A stretch of DNA of 64,000 nt from Aedoeadaptatus urinae (GTDB lineage Bacteria > Bacillota > Clostridia > Tissierellales > Peptoniphilaceae). The translations under genes were made by a program, and so were the position numbers. Under the pieces are notes generated by a model, which did not search any database, was not told where the DNA came from, and worked only from the letters and a program-made list of their open reading frames with translations. Of the stretch, positions 32,372 to 41,500 are shown in pieces; positions within the stretch are counted from its first letter, which is position 1; each line of letters begins with the position of its first letter. The stretch lies in the NCBI RefSeq assembly GCF_900155585.1, contig NZ_LT707418.1, positions 685,115-749,114 on the forward strand. Direction: 5' to 3'.

Positions 32372-34264
32372 ATGAAAAACGTCATCGTCGGAACCGCCGG
32401 CCACGTGGACCACGGCAAGACCACCTTGCTCAAGGCCATGACCGGCGTGGATCTGGATACATTAAAGGAAGAACAAAAGCGTGGCATTACCATTAACCCG
32501 GGCTACAGCACCCTGAAAAACGATCGGGATCTGGACATCGGCATTATCGACGTGCCCGGCCACGAAAAATTCGTCCACAACATGCTCACCGGCATCGGCG
32601 GCGTGGACTTGGTCCTGCTTCTGGTGTCCGCCGAAGAAGGCATTATGCCCCAAACCCGGGAGCACTTTGAAATCGTCAAGGCTCTCGGCGTGGAAAAAGG
32701 CATCGTGGTCCTCACGAAAATCGACTTGGTGGACAAGGAACTGGTACCCCTCATCGAAGATGAAGTAAGGGACATGGTGAAGGGAAGCTTTTTGGAGGAT
32801 GCGCCCCTGATCTCCGTCTCCGCCTACACCGGTGAAAACATCGACTTGTTAAAGGAAACCCTTTTGGATATGGCGGAAACTTGCGAAGAGCCGGATCACG
32901 AAAAGGCCCTGGCCCGTTTGCCCATCGACCGGGTCTTTTCCGTGGCAGGCCACGGCACGGTCATTACCGGCACCTTGGTGGAAGGCTGCATCGAAAAAGG
33001 CGACCTCCTCATGCTCTACCCCGCCATGAAAGAAACCACGGTCCGCTCCATACAGGTCCACTCCAAAGACGTGGATGCCGCTTACGGCGGGCAGCGAGTG
33101 GCCTTGAATCTGACCCTGAAAAAAGACGATATCGAAATCGGCGACGTCCTGGCGCCGAAGGACTCCCTCCCCGTCACGGAGCAGGTGGATGTGGCCGTTA
33201 CCATGTTCGACTCCACGGACCGGGTCATGGAAAACTCCTCCCGCGTCCACATGAACTACGGCAGCGGCGAAGTCATCGCCCGCATCATTCTCTTCGGCAT
33301 CGACGAATTGAATCCCGGCGAAAAAGCCTACGGCCAGCTGCGCATGGAAGAGCCCATTCCCCTGCGCACCGGCGATCCCTTTGTGCTGCGCTTCTTCTCC
33401 CCGGTCATCAGCATCGCCGGGGGGCGGGTCCTGGAGATTCGGCCCAAGCGCCACAAGCGGCGTGACCCCGAGGTGGTGGAGGTGCTCAAGCAAAAAGAAG
33501 AGGCGGACGATACCACCCGCGTGGCCCTGGCCCTGGAGGAAAACCGCTACCGCTACCTTTCAGACCGGGCCCTCGCCCTGTCCTTGGGCTTTACAAAGGC
33601 CCGCTGGGATGAGGCCATGGAAAAGCTTTTGGCGGACAAGACCGCGGTGCCCCTCACCGACGAGATCTGCGCCCACAAGGACGTCATCGAAGGCGTCTTT
33701 GAAAACGCACGTGCCATCCTGTCCCGCTACCACGAGGAATTTCCCCTGGAAACGGGCATGCCCAAGCAGGCCTTTCGTCAACAGCTGACGGAGACGGAAC
33801 ACGCCAAGGACGACAAGCTTATCGAAGCCTTTATCCGCACCTTCTACGATCAAAAGCGCCTGGTGGACCACGGCATGCGCGTGGAAGAGACGGGATTTAC
33901 CGCCACCCTCACCCCGGAACAGGAAAAGCAGTGGGAATCGGCGGAAACCATCGCCAAGCGCGGCGGCTACGAAGGCGCCACAGGCGACGATCTGAAGCGC
34001 ATCGGCAAGAAATACGAACAGATTTTAAAATTTATGACGGAAACCGGCGCCCTCATCGCCCTGCCTTCCGGCTATGTCCACAAAGACTATTGGGATAAGG
34101 CCGTAGATACGGCTCTCGCCATGATCGACGAGGCCGGCGAGCTGAAGCTCGGGGATTTCCGCAACGTCCTGGACACCTCGCGGAAATACGCCGTGGAGCT
34201 CTTGGAAGAAATGGACCGGGAGCAAATCACCGTCTTTAAAGACGGCAAGCGCATCAAGGCCTAA
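32372..34264 (+). CDS. selB: selenocysteine-specific elongation factor SelB
   Basis: A 630-residue GTPase that brings Sec-tRNA(Sec) to UGA codons followed by a SECIS hairpin. The G1 motif GHVDHGKT is at residues 10-17, DVPGHEKF (G3) near 59-66 and TKID (G4) near 114-117. EF-Tu-like domains II-III follow to about residue 340, and the C-terminal 280 residues are the winged-helix repeats that bind the SECIS. The client in this window is prdB. It is the last gene of LysR-selA-selB; no terminator is visible right after it, only the promoter of the small genes. Confidence 0.96.
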   Translation: MKNVIVGTAGHVDHGKTTLLKAMTGVDLDTLKEEQKRGITINPGYSTLKNDRDLDIGIIDVPGHEKFVHNMLTGIGGVDLVLLLVSAEEGIMPQTREHFEIVKALGVEKGIVVLTKIDLVDKELVPLIEDEVRDMVKGSFLEDAPLISVSAYTGENIDLLKETLLDMAETCEEPDHEKALARLPIDRVFSVAGHGTVITGTLVEGCIEKGDLLMLYPAMKETTVRSIQVHSKDVDAAYGGQRVALNLTLKKDDIEIGDVLAPKDSLPVTEQVDVAVTMFDSTDRVMENSSRVHMNYGSGEVIARIILFGIDELNPGEKAYGQLRMEEPIPLRTGDPFVLRFFSPVISIAGGRVLEIRPKRHKRRDPEVVEVLKQKEEADDTTRVALALEENRYRYLSDRALALSLGFTKARWDEAMEKLLADKTAVPLTDEICAHKDVIEGVFENARAILSRYHEEFPLETGMPKQAFRQQLTETEHAKDDKLIEAFIRTFYDQKRLVDHGMRVEETGFTATLTPEQEKQWESAETIAKRGGYEGATGDDLKRIGKKYEQILKFMTETGALIALPSGYVHKDYWDKAVDTALAMIDEAGELKLGDFRNVLDTSRKYAVELLEEMDREQITVFKDGKRIKA

Positions 34265-34276
34265 GGGAATCTTCTA

Positions 34277-34306
34277 TTGCCACCCCCCGACAACCGGGAG
34301 TATAAT
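34277..34306 (+). promoter_or_regulatory. promoter of the twin small membrane proteins
   Basis: TTGCCA (34277-34282), 18-base spacer, TATAAT (34301-34306). Confidence 0.7.
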
Positions 34307-34362
34307 GAATGAAAGATATCATTTCTTTTACGAAAGGTCCCATTTTTTACAAGGAGGCACTA

Positions 34363-34494
34363 ATGAAGATTTTCGTTTTAATGGCGGGCTTTATCGCCCT
34401 CGCCCTCGTTCTTTGCCTCGTCATCCTCTTGATCCGCCGGCTTTCCGCCGACGAGCGGGACAGAAAAGAGCAAAGGAAAAATCATCAAGACTGA
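34363..34494 (+). CDS. tiny single-helix membrane protein, copy 1 (43 aa)
   Basis: A 43-residue protein: a hydrophobic helix (about residues 2-23, ending LCLVILLIRR) followed by a charged tail LSADERDRKEQRKNHQD. Perfect AAGGAGG is placed seven bases before ATG 34363; the frame extends to 34309 but that part has no ribosome site. It has its own promoter after selB. The tail motif RRL-ADER-RKE-R is repeated in the next gene, so the two are paralogues. Possible roles are a membrane-anchored regulator or a subunit of a larger complex, or a type I toxin-like peptide; no function is known to me. Confidence 0.7.
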   Translation: MKIFVLMAGFIALALVLCLVILLIRRLSADERDRKEQRKNHQD

Positions 34495-34537
34495 ATTTCA
34501 CAAAATAGGTAATAACTTTCATACAAGGAGGGATAGT

Positions 34538-34666
34538 ATGTTGGTTGGATTCGGTTTACTCGTTTTAATCGTTCGAGGAGCTTTCGCCGTCGCCGGTTTG
34601 GCCCTTATCATCCTCTTAATCCGCCGGCTTCTCGCCGACGAGCGGATCAGAAAAGAGCACAGATAA
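34538..34666 (+). CDS. tiny single-helix membrane protein, copy 2 (42 aa)
   Basis: A 42-residue sister of the protein just upstream. MLVGFGLLVLIVRGAFAVAG leads into LALIILLIRRLLADERIRKE and HR. It has its own CAAGGAGGGATAGT ribosome site and ends in front of a strong terminator. The two copies agree best from the second half of the helix through the charged tail, including at the DNA level around ATCCTCTT-ATCCGCCGGCTT, which points to a fairly recent duplication. Too short for most gene callers. Confidence 0.68.
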   Translation: MLVGFGLLVLIVRGAFAVAGLALIILLIRRLLADERIRKEHR

Positions 34667-34687
34667 AGCGACAAGTAAATTATCGCA

Positions 34688-34713
34688 CAAGACGCCTGCG
34701 GGCGTCTTTTTTT
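34688..34713 (+). terminator. terminator after the twin small genes
   Basis: GACGCC-TGCG-GGCGTC at 34691-34706, followed by T7. Confidence 0.9.
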
Positions 34714-34723
34714 GTTTTTCCCA

Positions 34724-34749
34724 CAAAAAAATCGGGCAGCTGCCCGATT
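34724..34749 (-). terminator. terminator after the tautomerase gene
   Basis: Read on the minus strand: ATCGGGCA-GC-TGCCCGAT followed by T7. Confidence 0.9.
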
Positions 34750-34777
34750 CTTTTCTTGCGATGCGATTCGCCTCGCC

Positions 34778-34945
34778 TTATGCTTCGTTGTAGTAATCGC
34801 TGCGCTTCATATCTTGAAAGACCACGTGAATGTGTTCCTTCGGTGCGCCGGCGTGTTTGTGGACCGATTCCACAATTTCCTTTGCGATCTTTGCCTTGGC
34901 TTCGTCCGAGCGGCCTTCGACTAATTCGACGTGAATAAAGGGCAT
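34778..34945 (-). CDS. 4-oxalocrotonate tautomerase family protein (55 aa)
   Basis: A 55-residue member of the tautomerase superfamily, reading MPFIHVELVEGRSDEAKAKI at the start and ending KRSDYYNEA. Pro2, the N-terminal catalytic proline after Met removal, is present, and size is normal for the hexameric 4-OT type. ATG 34945 follows AAAAGGAGGAATTACC and the gene has its own terminator, so it is real despite its length. It lies between the sel and prdC-prdE transcripts; a link to 2-oxoacid or enol intermediates is possible, but its substrate cannot be read from the sequence. Confidence 0.88.
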   Translation of the reverse strand: MPFIHVELVEGRSDEAKAKIAKEIVESVHKHAGAPKEHIHVVFQDMKRSDYYNEA

Positions 34946-35017
34946 GGTAATTCCTCCTTTTGCCTTAAAGTTCTTCTTTAATTATTATAATTTGTTCTTC
35001 TTTACGATTCAAGGGCA

Positions 35018-35048
35018 CAAAAAAGAACCCGACGCGCGGTCGGGCTCT
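35018..35048 (-). terminator. terminator of the prdC-prdE operon
   Basis: Read on the minus strand: AGCCCGAC-CGCGC-GTCGGGTT followed by CT6. Confidence 0.88.
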
Positions 35049-35056
35049 CATTTGAT

Positions 35057-35530
35057 TTACTTGCGACCTTCTTTTCGAATTTTTAATTTCAAGAGGGCCA
35101 CGGCTTTTCGAGCGTCCATTTCGTCGACATTGTTTTCGCCGACGACTTCCGTCTCGATGCCTTGTTCGGATTTGTTAATATCCACCAGCGTGTTCATGTA
35201 TTTGTTTTTAACGACAAACGACGCTTGTTTACCTTGGAATGTGACGCCGACAGTGGGAATGCCCCGCTTACCCAGTTCTTCCCAGGTATTGGCGAAGTCC
35301 ACGTGGGAGTTGCCCCAACCGTCTGCGGAGAGGATGACGCCGTCGGTGCGCATGCCTTCAATCCAAGAAGCGGCGCGGGTGCCGACGAAGTACTTGTCTT
35401 CGTTATCTTGGGGCGTGCCTACGATGATGACGCCTTGAAAGTCGATGTCAGTGTCTTGACCAAGAACATCCACCATCGGATCTCTGAAGTGGTGTAAACT
35501 AGTCTCTTTTGTCGAAGGACCTATACCCAT
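35057..35530 (-). CDS. prdE: proline reductase cluster protein PrdE
   Basis: A 157-residue homologue of the C-terminal part of PrdA (the region after the pyruvoyl site): FQGVIIVGTPQDNEDKYFVG corresponds to PrdA VVGVLLVGSPQANTEKFYVS, and DGVILSADGWGNSHVDFANT to DGVIITTEGFGNNHIDFGSH. Together, PrdD and PrdE resemble PrdA split in two without the N-terminal module and active Cys. ATG follows GGGAGGGGACT. It is the second gene after prdC and ends before a terminator. A complex-forming or maturation role is likely but unproven. Confidence 0.88.
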   Translation of the reverse strand: MGIGPSTKETSLHHFRDPMVDVLGQDTDIDFQGVIIVGTPQDNEDKYFVGTRAASWIEGMRTDGVILSADGWGNSHVDFANTWEELGKRGIPTVGVTFQGKQASFVVKNKYMNTLVDINKSEQGIETEVVGENNVDEMDARKAVALLKLKIRKEGRK

Positions 35531-35558
35531 AGTCCCCTCCCTTTCTTATAAAACTTAA

Positions 35559-36881
35559 TTAAAGAACGTGTTCGTCGAAGTAACGGATCAACGGACGGCC
35601 CATGGTTCTCAGGGGCGTGTCGGTTGCGTGGTGTACTTCAAGACCGGCCTTCGGTGCCGATGCCATAACCGTGTTGGTGCAGTCGGAGCAGTGACCGATG
35701 AGGACGGATTCACAGCCTTGTTTCTTAAATGCCAAAATGTGTTCCGCTTGACCCGGGCAGTTTCCGGGGTCTTTGCACTTGTAGGTGCCGTTCTTTTGTT
35801 CGACGGCATTCTTGCATACGCGGTAATCGATGGGTTCTTGGCCTAAGGATTGCGCGATTTCATACAATCTTTCCTTGCAGGGACCGCAGGCACATTGAAT
35901 GATGCCCATGGGGCCTTTTGCCTTTTCAAAGGGTTCCGTTGCGGTCACGCCGCCGTATAATTTGTAGATAGCGTTGTTTTCTTTGTTGCGACGGCCGGTG
36001 TAGGGTCCGCCGATTAAGATTTCGCCGATGGGCTCATCCAAGCCGCCGAAATCTTCGATAATGTCGTCGATCATCATGCCGTAGGGAATGTGAATAATTT
36101 CCTTGTCCCCTTTGTTCTTGAATTTCTTGAACTTGCCGGCGATGGTGACGTATTTATCGATACAGGGCTTTAAGTCGTTGACGGCGTGAGCGATAGCGCA
36201 GAGGGTTTCTACGTTAAAGACCACGGCGTTGGCTTCTGCGGGGAGTCCTCCCGGGGGAATCAAGACATTGATGGTATCGCGAACCAGCGCACGTTCTTCC
36301 CCGACGGGGTAGATGTTGCGAAGGGGTAAGATGCGAATGTCTTTAATGCCCTTTTCCTTTAAGATGCCGTTAATATGTTTAATTTCATCTTTGTGTTTTA
36401 ACTTAATACCGATAATCCCCTTGTCGGCACCGGTTGCTTCCATGGCGATACGCATACCGTCTAAGAGAGCGTCGGTTTCTTCCATGATTTGGGTCATGTT
36501 GTGTTCGAGGATCGGTTCGCATTCAGCTGCGTTACAAAGAATGAAGCCGCCCTTGTGTAAATCCGTACCTAATTTAACGTAAGCGGGGAAGCCTGCGCCG
36601 CCCATGCCTAAAATGCCAGCGCGACGAACGGTTTCGGCAGCGTCCTTGCCCGGTTCCAATTTGACGTAATCGTCGGATGTATCGGTTTGTTCGACGATGA
36701 TGTAATCTTCTTGAACGTCGACAACCTTGCCGGTGACGGATGTGTGTAGCGGTACACTTAATTTTTCCGGTTCGTAATCGGCAATTACTTGGCCGCGCTT
36801 AACTTCGTCACCTTTTTTAACGCAGGTGACGGGGGGAGCGCCGACGCCTTGTTTCAGAAAATACTTGAACTGTCTTCCCAT
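35559..36881 (-). CDS. prdC: proline reductase-associated electron transfer protein PrdC (RnfC-like)
   Basis: A 440-residue protein related to RnfC/NqrA-type electron carriers. It has a lipoyl-like N-terminal part (KKGDEVKRGQVIADYEP), the flavin/NADH-like segment ILGMGGAGFPAYVKLGTD, a SLBB region and a cysteine-rich C-terminus (CACGPCKE, CKDPGNCPGQ, GHCSDCTN). It is thought to carry electrons from NADH or ferredoxin systems to the D-proline reductase. The open frame has no in-frame TGA, so unlike some clostridial PrdC it is a Cys form. ATG 36881 follows AAGGAGTTGTAGAA; upstream in-frame ATGs have no site. Confidence 0.92.
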   Translation of the reverse strand: MGRQFKYFLKQGVGAPPVTCVKKGDEVKRGQVIADYEPEKLSVPLHTSVTGKVVDVQEDYIIVEQTDTSDDYVKLEPGKDAAETVRRAGILGMGGAGFPAYVKLGTDLHKGGFILCNAAECEPILEHNMTQIMEETDALLDGMRIAMEATGADKGIIGIKLKHKDEIKHINGILKEKGIKDIRILPLRNIYPVGEERALVRDTINVLIPPGGLPAEANAVVFNVETLCAIAHAVNDLKPCIDKYVTIAGKFKKFKNKGDKEIIHIPYGMMIDDIIEDFGGLDEPIGEILIGGPYTGRRNKENNAIYKLYGGVTATEPFEKAKGPMGIIQCACGPCKERLYEIAQSLGQEPIDYRVCKNAVEQKNGTYKCKDPGNCPGQAEHILAFKKQGCESVLIGHCSDCTNTVMASAPKAGLEVHHATDTPLRTMGRPLIRYFDEHVL

Positions 36882-36911
36882 TTCTACAACTCCTTCATAC
36901 ATACTGAGTCC

Positions 36912-36927
36912 TATCCGTAGGCGGATA
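36912..36927 (-). promoter_or_regulatory. leader hairpin upstream of the prdC ribosome site
   Basis: TATCCG-CCTA-CGGATA, a perfect 6-bp stem, about 18 bases before AAGGAG. There is no T run. Confidence 0.5.
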
Positions 36928-36979
36928 TGATCGGGGAAAAAATCGTTTTTGTCGGATGATGATTTCAACCTCAATTGTG

Positions 36980-37008
36980 ATTATAGCAATAGGAGTCGAG
37001 ACCGTCAA
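36980..37008 (-). promoter_or_regulatory. prdC promoter
   Basis: Minus strand TTGACG (37008-37003), 17-base spacer, TATAAT (36985-36980). Confidence 0.85.
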
Positions 37009-37092
37009 GAAGTCGACAACCCGGAAAAAAGGTAAACAGCGGTTTTTCGAGGGTATTGAAATTTCTTTCAGTCAAAAGCTTTCTCTATATAT

Positions 37093-37117
37093 AAAAAAGT
37101 GCACCGCTCGGTGCACT
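37093..37117 (-). terminator. terminator after the MATE gene
   Basis: Read on the minus strand: AGTGCACC-GAGC-GGTGCACT followed by T6 in total. Confidence 0.88.
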
Positions 37118-37124
37118 GAAAAGG

Positions 37125-38480
37125 CTATTCGTTTTCCGCTATGGGTTTGATTTCTTCGTCGTTGACTTTTTTCATAAAGGCGACGGCGATAAACATGGCG
37201 ATCAGCTCGGCAATGGGATAGGCAAGCCACACGTAGGTGAGGACGCCGGTTCTCGAGAAGAGATAGGCCAAGGGCACGATAAGGATCAGCTGGCGAACCA
37301 GGTTGACGATCATGCTGAGGATGCCGTTTCCCAATGATTGAAAGATGCCGGAGCTGATGATGCTTACGGCGGCGAAGATAAAGGAGATGGAAATGATCCT
37401 GAGGGCCACGACGCCGATGGACAAAAGTTCCGGCGAGGGATCGAAAAAGCCCATGAGCTGTGCAGGGAAGATTTGGAAGATGAGAAAGCCCAGGCCCATA
37501 AAGATCAGGGCCACTTTGTAGGACAGCTTGATGACTTCGTAAATCCTCTCCCGATGCCCGGCGCCGTAGTTGTAGGCGATAATGGGCACGAGGCCGTTGT
37601 TCACGCCGAAGATAGGCATAAAGATGAAGCTTTGAACTTTGTAATAGATGCCCAGAGCCACCACGGCGGCGGCGCCGAAGACGGCGAGGATGGCGTTGAT
37701 GAGAAAGATGGAGACGGAGTTGACGGATATCATAATGGCCGAGGGAATGCCCACGGCTAAAATGCCTTTGACGATGGCTCCGTTTATATGGAAGCGATCT
37801 TGCCTCAGATTGACTTCCCTGTTCCGCTTCATATTTAAATAGAGGCCGAAGAAGAAGGCGAGGATTTGTCCGGTGACCGTGGCGATGGCCGCGCCGGTGA
37901 CGCCCATTTCCGGGAAAAAGCCCCAGCCGAATATAAGGAAGGGATCCAGGATGATGTTGAGGACGGCGCCGAAGAGCTGCGTGTACATGCTGTAAAGGGC
38001 AAGGCCCGTGGACTGCAGGAGCCGCTCCATGCAGATTTGGCCGCAGATGCCGATGCTGAATAGGAAGCAGATGTTTAGGTAGCGCACCCCTGCCTTTATG
38101 ATTTCGGGATCGGCGGTTTGCATGGCGACGAGCTGCGGCGAGGCCATGGTGCCGAAAAGGGCAAAGATCAGGGCCACAATCATGCTCAGAAGCAGGCCGT
38201 GTTGGGCGCAGAGATTGGCTTCCCGAAAGTTTTTCGCTCCCAGGTGGCGGCTCAGAAGGGCGTTCATGCCGACGCCGACGCCGATGGCAAAGGCGGTAAT
38301 GAGCATTTGCAGAGGAAAGGCCACGCTCACCGCGGCCAGGGCTTTTTCGCCCACCCGCGACACCCAGATGCTGTCCACGATATTGTACAGGCCCTGGACG
38401 AGCATGGACAAGGCGATGGGCAGGGATATGCGCATTAAAAGCTGCGGTATGGGCTCATAACCCATTCTGTTTTCTTCCAT
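37125..38480 (-). CDS. MATE family efflux transporter
   Basis: A 451-residue, 12-helix exporter of the MATE (NorM/DinF-MepA) family. The N-terminus LLMRISLPIALSMLVQGLYN and VDSIWVSRVGEKALAAVSVA match the first repeat, and the second repeat begins near residue 230. It should use a sodium or proton gradient to expel cationic drugs or metabolites. ATG follows AGGAGGTGACCG. It is a single gene with its own terminator. No regulator lies beside it, so the natural substrate is open. Confidence 0.9.
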   Translation of the reverse strand: MEENRMGYEPIPQLLMRISLPIALSMLVQGLYNIVDSIWVSRVGEKALAAVSVAFPLQMLITAFAIGVGVGMNALLSRHLGAKNFREANLCAQHGLLLSMIVALIFALFGTMASPQLVAMQTADPEIIKAGVRYLNICFLFSIGICGQICMERLLQSTGLALYSMYTQLFGAVLNIILDPFLIFGWGFFPEMGVTGAAIATVTGQILAFFFGLYLNMKRNREVNLRQDRFHINGAIVKGILAVGIPSAIMISVNSVSIFLINAILAVFGAAAVVALGIYYKVQSFIFMPIFGVNNGLVPIIAYNYGAGHRERIYEVIKLSYKVALIFMGLGFLIFQIFPAQLMGFFDPSPELLSIGVVALRIISISFIFAAVSIISSGIFQSLGNGILSMIVNLVRQLILIVPLAYLFSRTGVLTYVWLAYPIAELIAMFIAVAFMKKVNDEEIKPIAENE

Positions 38481-38508
38481 CGGTCACCTCCTGTTTTTTT
38501 CAGACAAA

Positions 38509-38535
38509 TGAAAAAGGGCGCATCGGCCCTTTTTC
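38509..38535. terminator. bidirectional hairpin after the ABC permease gene
   Basis: AAAAAGGGC-GCATC-GGCCCTTTTT; T runs on both strands. Confidence 0.8.
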
Positions 38536-38574
38536 TGTCCTTCTATCCTATCACTGCAGCAGCCGCCGGTCAAA

Positions 38575-41500
38575 TTATTCCACGCTCTTCAAGGCTTCCA
38601 CCATGTCGATGACCTGAAGCTTTTTGTGGAAATAGCCCATAAGGATCACGGAAATGATCAAGGTGATGACGGCGGGCAAGAGATAGTTTAAAAGACCCAG
38701 GCTGGGGTCCAGCATGGCGAAGTCGGGCACGACCACGCGAATGACCATAAGGTGCATGCCTTTGCCCACGACGAAGCCCAAAAGAATGCCTACAGCGGTC
38801 AAGACGCCGGTCTCTCTGTAAATGTAGCGGGTTACTTCCTTCGGATAGAAGCCCAGGACCCGTATGGTGGAGATTTCCCGGCGACGCTCTTCGATATTGA
38901 TGTTCGTCAATGTGGAGATGACCACCACCGCCAAGGTGGAGGAGGCGGCCAGGATGACGAAGACAATAAAGGTAATGTTGCCGGCGATTTCATCCACCAT
39001 TTCGCGCATGTCGCCGATGCCGGTAAAGGCCACGACGGAATCGAAGTCCTTGTAGTACGACACGTCGACTCCCTTGGTTTCTACCAAATCGGCATTGGTC
39101 TTATAGGCTTTGTGGAAGATTTTTTCGTAGCTCGCCTCGTCCATATACATAGAGTGGCCGGCGTAGGCTTCGGCGATGGCGGCGACGGGTACGTCGTAAG
39201 CCTTATCGTCGGCATCCTTGACGCGGATGCTGTCTCCCACCTTCACTCCTTTAATGACGGCGAGCTTTTCCGTAATCACCGCACCCTTTAAGGGAATGTC
39301 CTTGCCGGTCTTCCGATTTCTCAGGGTAATGAGTTTTTTCAGTTCCTTTTCATTTTCGGGCACGATCATGGTGACGGGCTGATCGATATAGCCCTCGTCA
39401 TCCACGGTGACGCTTTCCACATAGGCCGATGCCTTGGCACGAATGTTTTTGTCCTTGGCGATTTTTTCCTCGTAGACCTTGTGATCCTTTTTATTCAAAA
39501 GGGGCTCGTAGAAAATAATGTGGTCGTACCGGTTCAGTACGTCGAATTGTTTTTCCACCAAGCCGTCCACGGAGGTGCGAATCCCGAAGCCCAGGACCAA
39601 GAGGGCCACGCAGCCCATGACGCCGACGATGGTCATGGCCATGCGCTTTTTGTCGCGGAAAAGATTCCTGGCCGTGACCTTTTGGAAGAAGGACATGCGG
39701 CTCCACAGGCCTTTAAAGTGTTCGAGGAAAATCCGCGTGCCCTTGGCCGGCGGCTTGGGCATGAGGAGGGCGGCGGTTTTCAGCCTCAAGCTGCGCGCCA
39801 CGCTGACATAGGCCACCAGGCCCGTGGCCACCATGCCGATGACGATGGCGACTAGAATTTGCACGGGATACAGGGAAATGGACAGCTTGTCGAAGATGCC
39901 GCTGGCCAAATAGCCGTCGGCGATGACCCGGCTCAGTACGTAATTTCCTAAAAAGGCGCCGGGAATGCCGCCGATTAGTGCGGCCAAGGTGCCGAAGCGC
40001 AAATACTTTTGTCGGGTGGCACCGTTGGAATAGCCCAGGGCCTTGTAGGTGCCGATAATCATGCGGTCGTCGTCTACCATGCGATTCATCACCGTGGAGG
40101 AGAGGAGCATGGCGATGGCAAAGAGAAAGACGGGAAAGACGGCGGAAAGCTTGTCTACCCGATTGCCGTAGTCCAAAAAGACGAAGGTGCGCATTTCTTC
40201 GTTGACGGGAGTGATTTTATACTCGGGCTTTTTCAATATCGTCAGGATTTCCTTGGCCCGGTCCACGTCCTCTTGGCCCTTGACCAAATCCTTTAGGGCG
40301 TCATCCCGCTTCTTTTCGTAGGTGGCCCTGGCCTCGTCCAAGTCCTTTCGACCGGTCATAAGCTCGTCGTAGGCGGCGTCAAGCTTCGTCTCGCCCTCGG
40401 CTTTTTTCTGAGCCAGCTCCTTGGTGCCGGCCTCGTAGCCCGCTTCCCCCTCTTTTAATTGATCCTTGGCGGCGAGAATGGCGGCCTTGCCTTGAACCAG
40501 GGTCTTTTCTTTTTCATCCAGCTCCGCTTCCTTCGACCGGAGCTCGGCCTTGTGCGCTTCGATGGCCCTCAGCCCTTCCTCGGCCTTGGCACGACCCGCT
40601 TTCGTCTCTTCCTTCTTGCTCAAAAGCAGGGCTTCTTTTTCAGCCAAATCTCTTTTTGCGGCTTGTAGGGCTTCTTTTTGTCTGCGAATGGCCTCTTGCT
40701 GCGTTCGAATCTTTTCCGCCATGGCCTCGCGGGTGGCTTGTACCTGAGCCTGGCGACGGATTTTTTTCGCTGCACGGCCGGCTGAGGCTTCCGTTTGAGC
40801 CAGATCGGACTTCGCCGCGGCCAGGGCGCCGGACGCGGCGTCCAGGGCTTTTTTCTTTTCAGCCACGGCACTTTTCGCCGCAAGATAGGCGGAATCGTTG
40901 AGCTTCGCCTGCAGGGTCGCTTTTTCGCTTTCCGCACCGCTGATTTTTGCATCCAAAGCGGCCACGTCGGCGCCGGGTTGTGTTTTTTCCTGCTTCCACG
41001 CAGCGATGGATTGGTCTAAGGCGGCGATCCGTGCGCCGATGGCATCGCCGTCGATACCCAGCCCGGCAAGGGCACTCTTGGCCGTATCATAGGCCCCTCG
41101 AGCCTCGCTCACCGCCGCGGCTTTTTCCTTCACCGCCGCCTCTTTATTCGGGCGCTCGGCTTCGGCGGCCGCTACGGCTCTTTGCGCCTCGGCGATTTCC
41201 CCGTAGGAATAGGGCAGCTCGGGCAGATCGGGGAAGCGCACCTCGGGCACGTCGCCTGCCTCAAGCTTTTGCTTCGCTTCCTCCAGAGCCGCCTGCTCTC
41301 TTAAAATCTGATCCATGGCCGTATCCGCCCGGGCGATGCCGCCTCGGGCCTCGTTTTCCTTGGCCTGAATCTCCGCCATGGCGGCGGCGATGGCGTTTTT
41401 GCCGTCTAAAAAGGCCTTTTCTCCCGCCGACAGCTGATCCTCTTGAAAGAGCACGCTCTTGCGCGCCTGGGCCAGCTTCTTTCGGGAATCGGCCAGACGG

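Noticed and set aside
32849-33493. 214-codon ORF antisense to selB
   Set aside because: It is a shadow of the GC-rich selB frame with no ribosome site; similar long antisense shadows occur opposite vorA, vorC, etfA and prdA.
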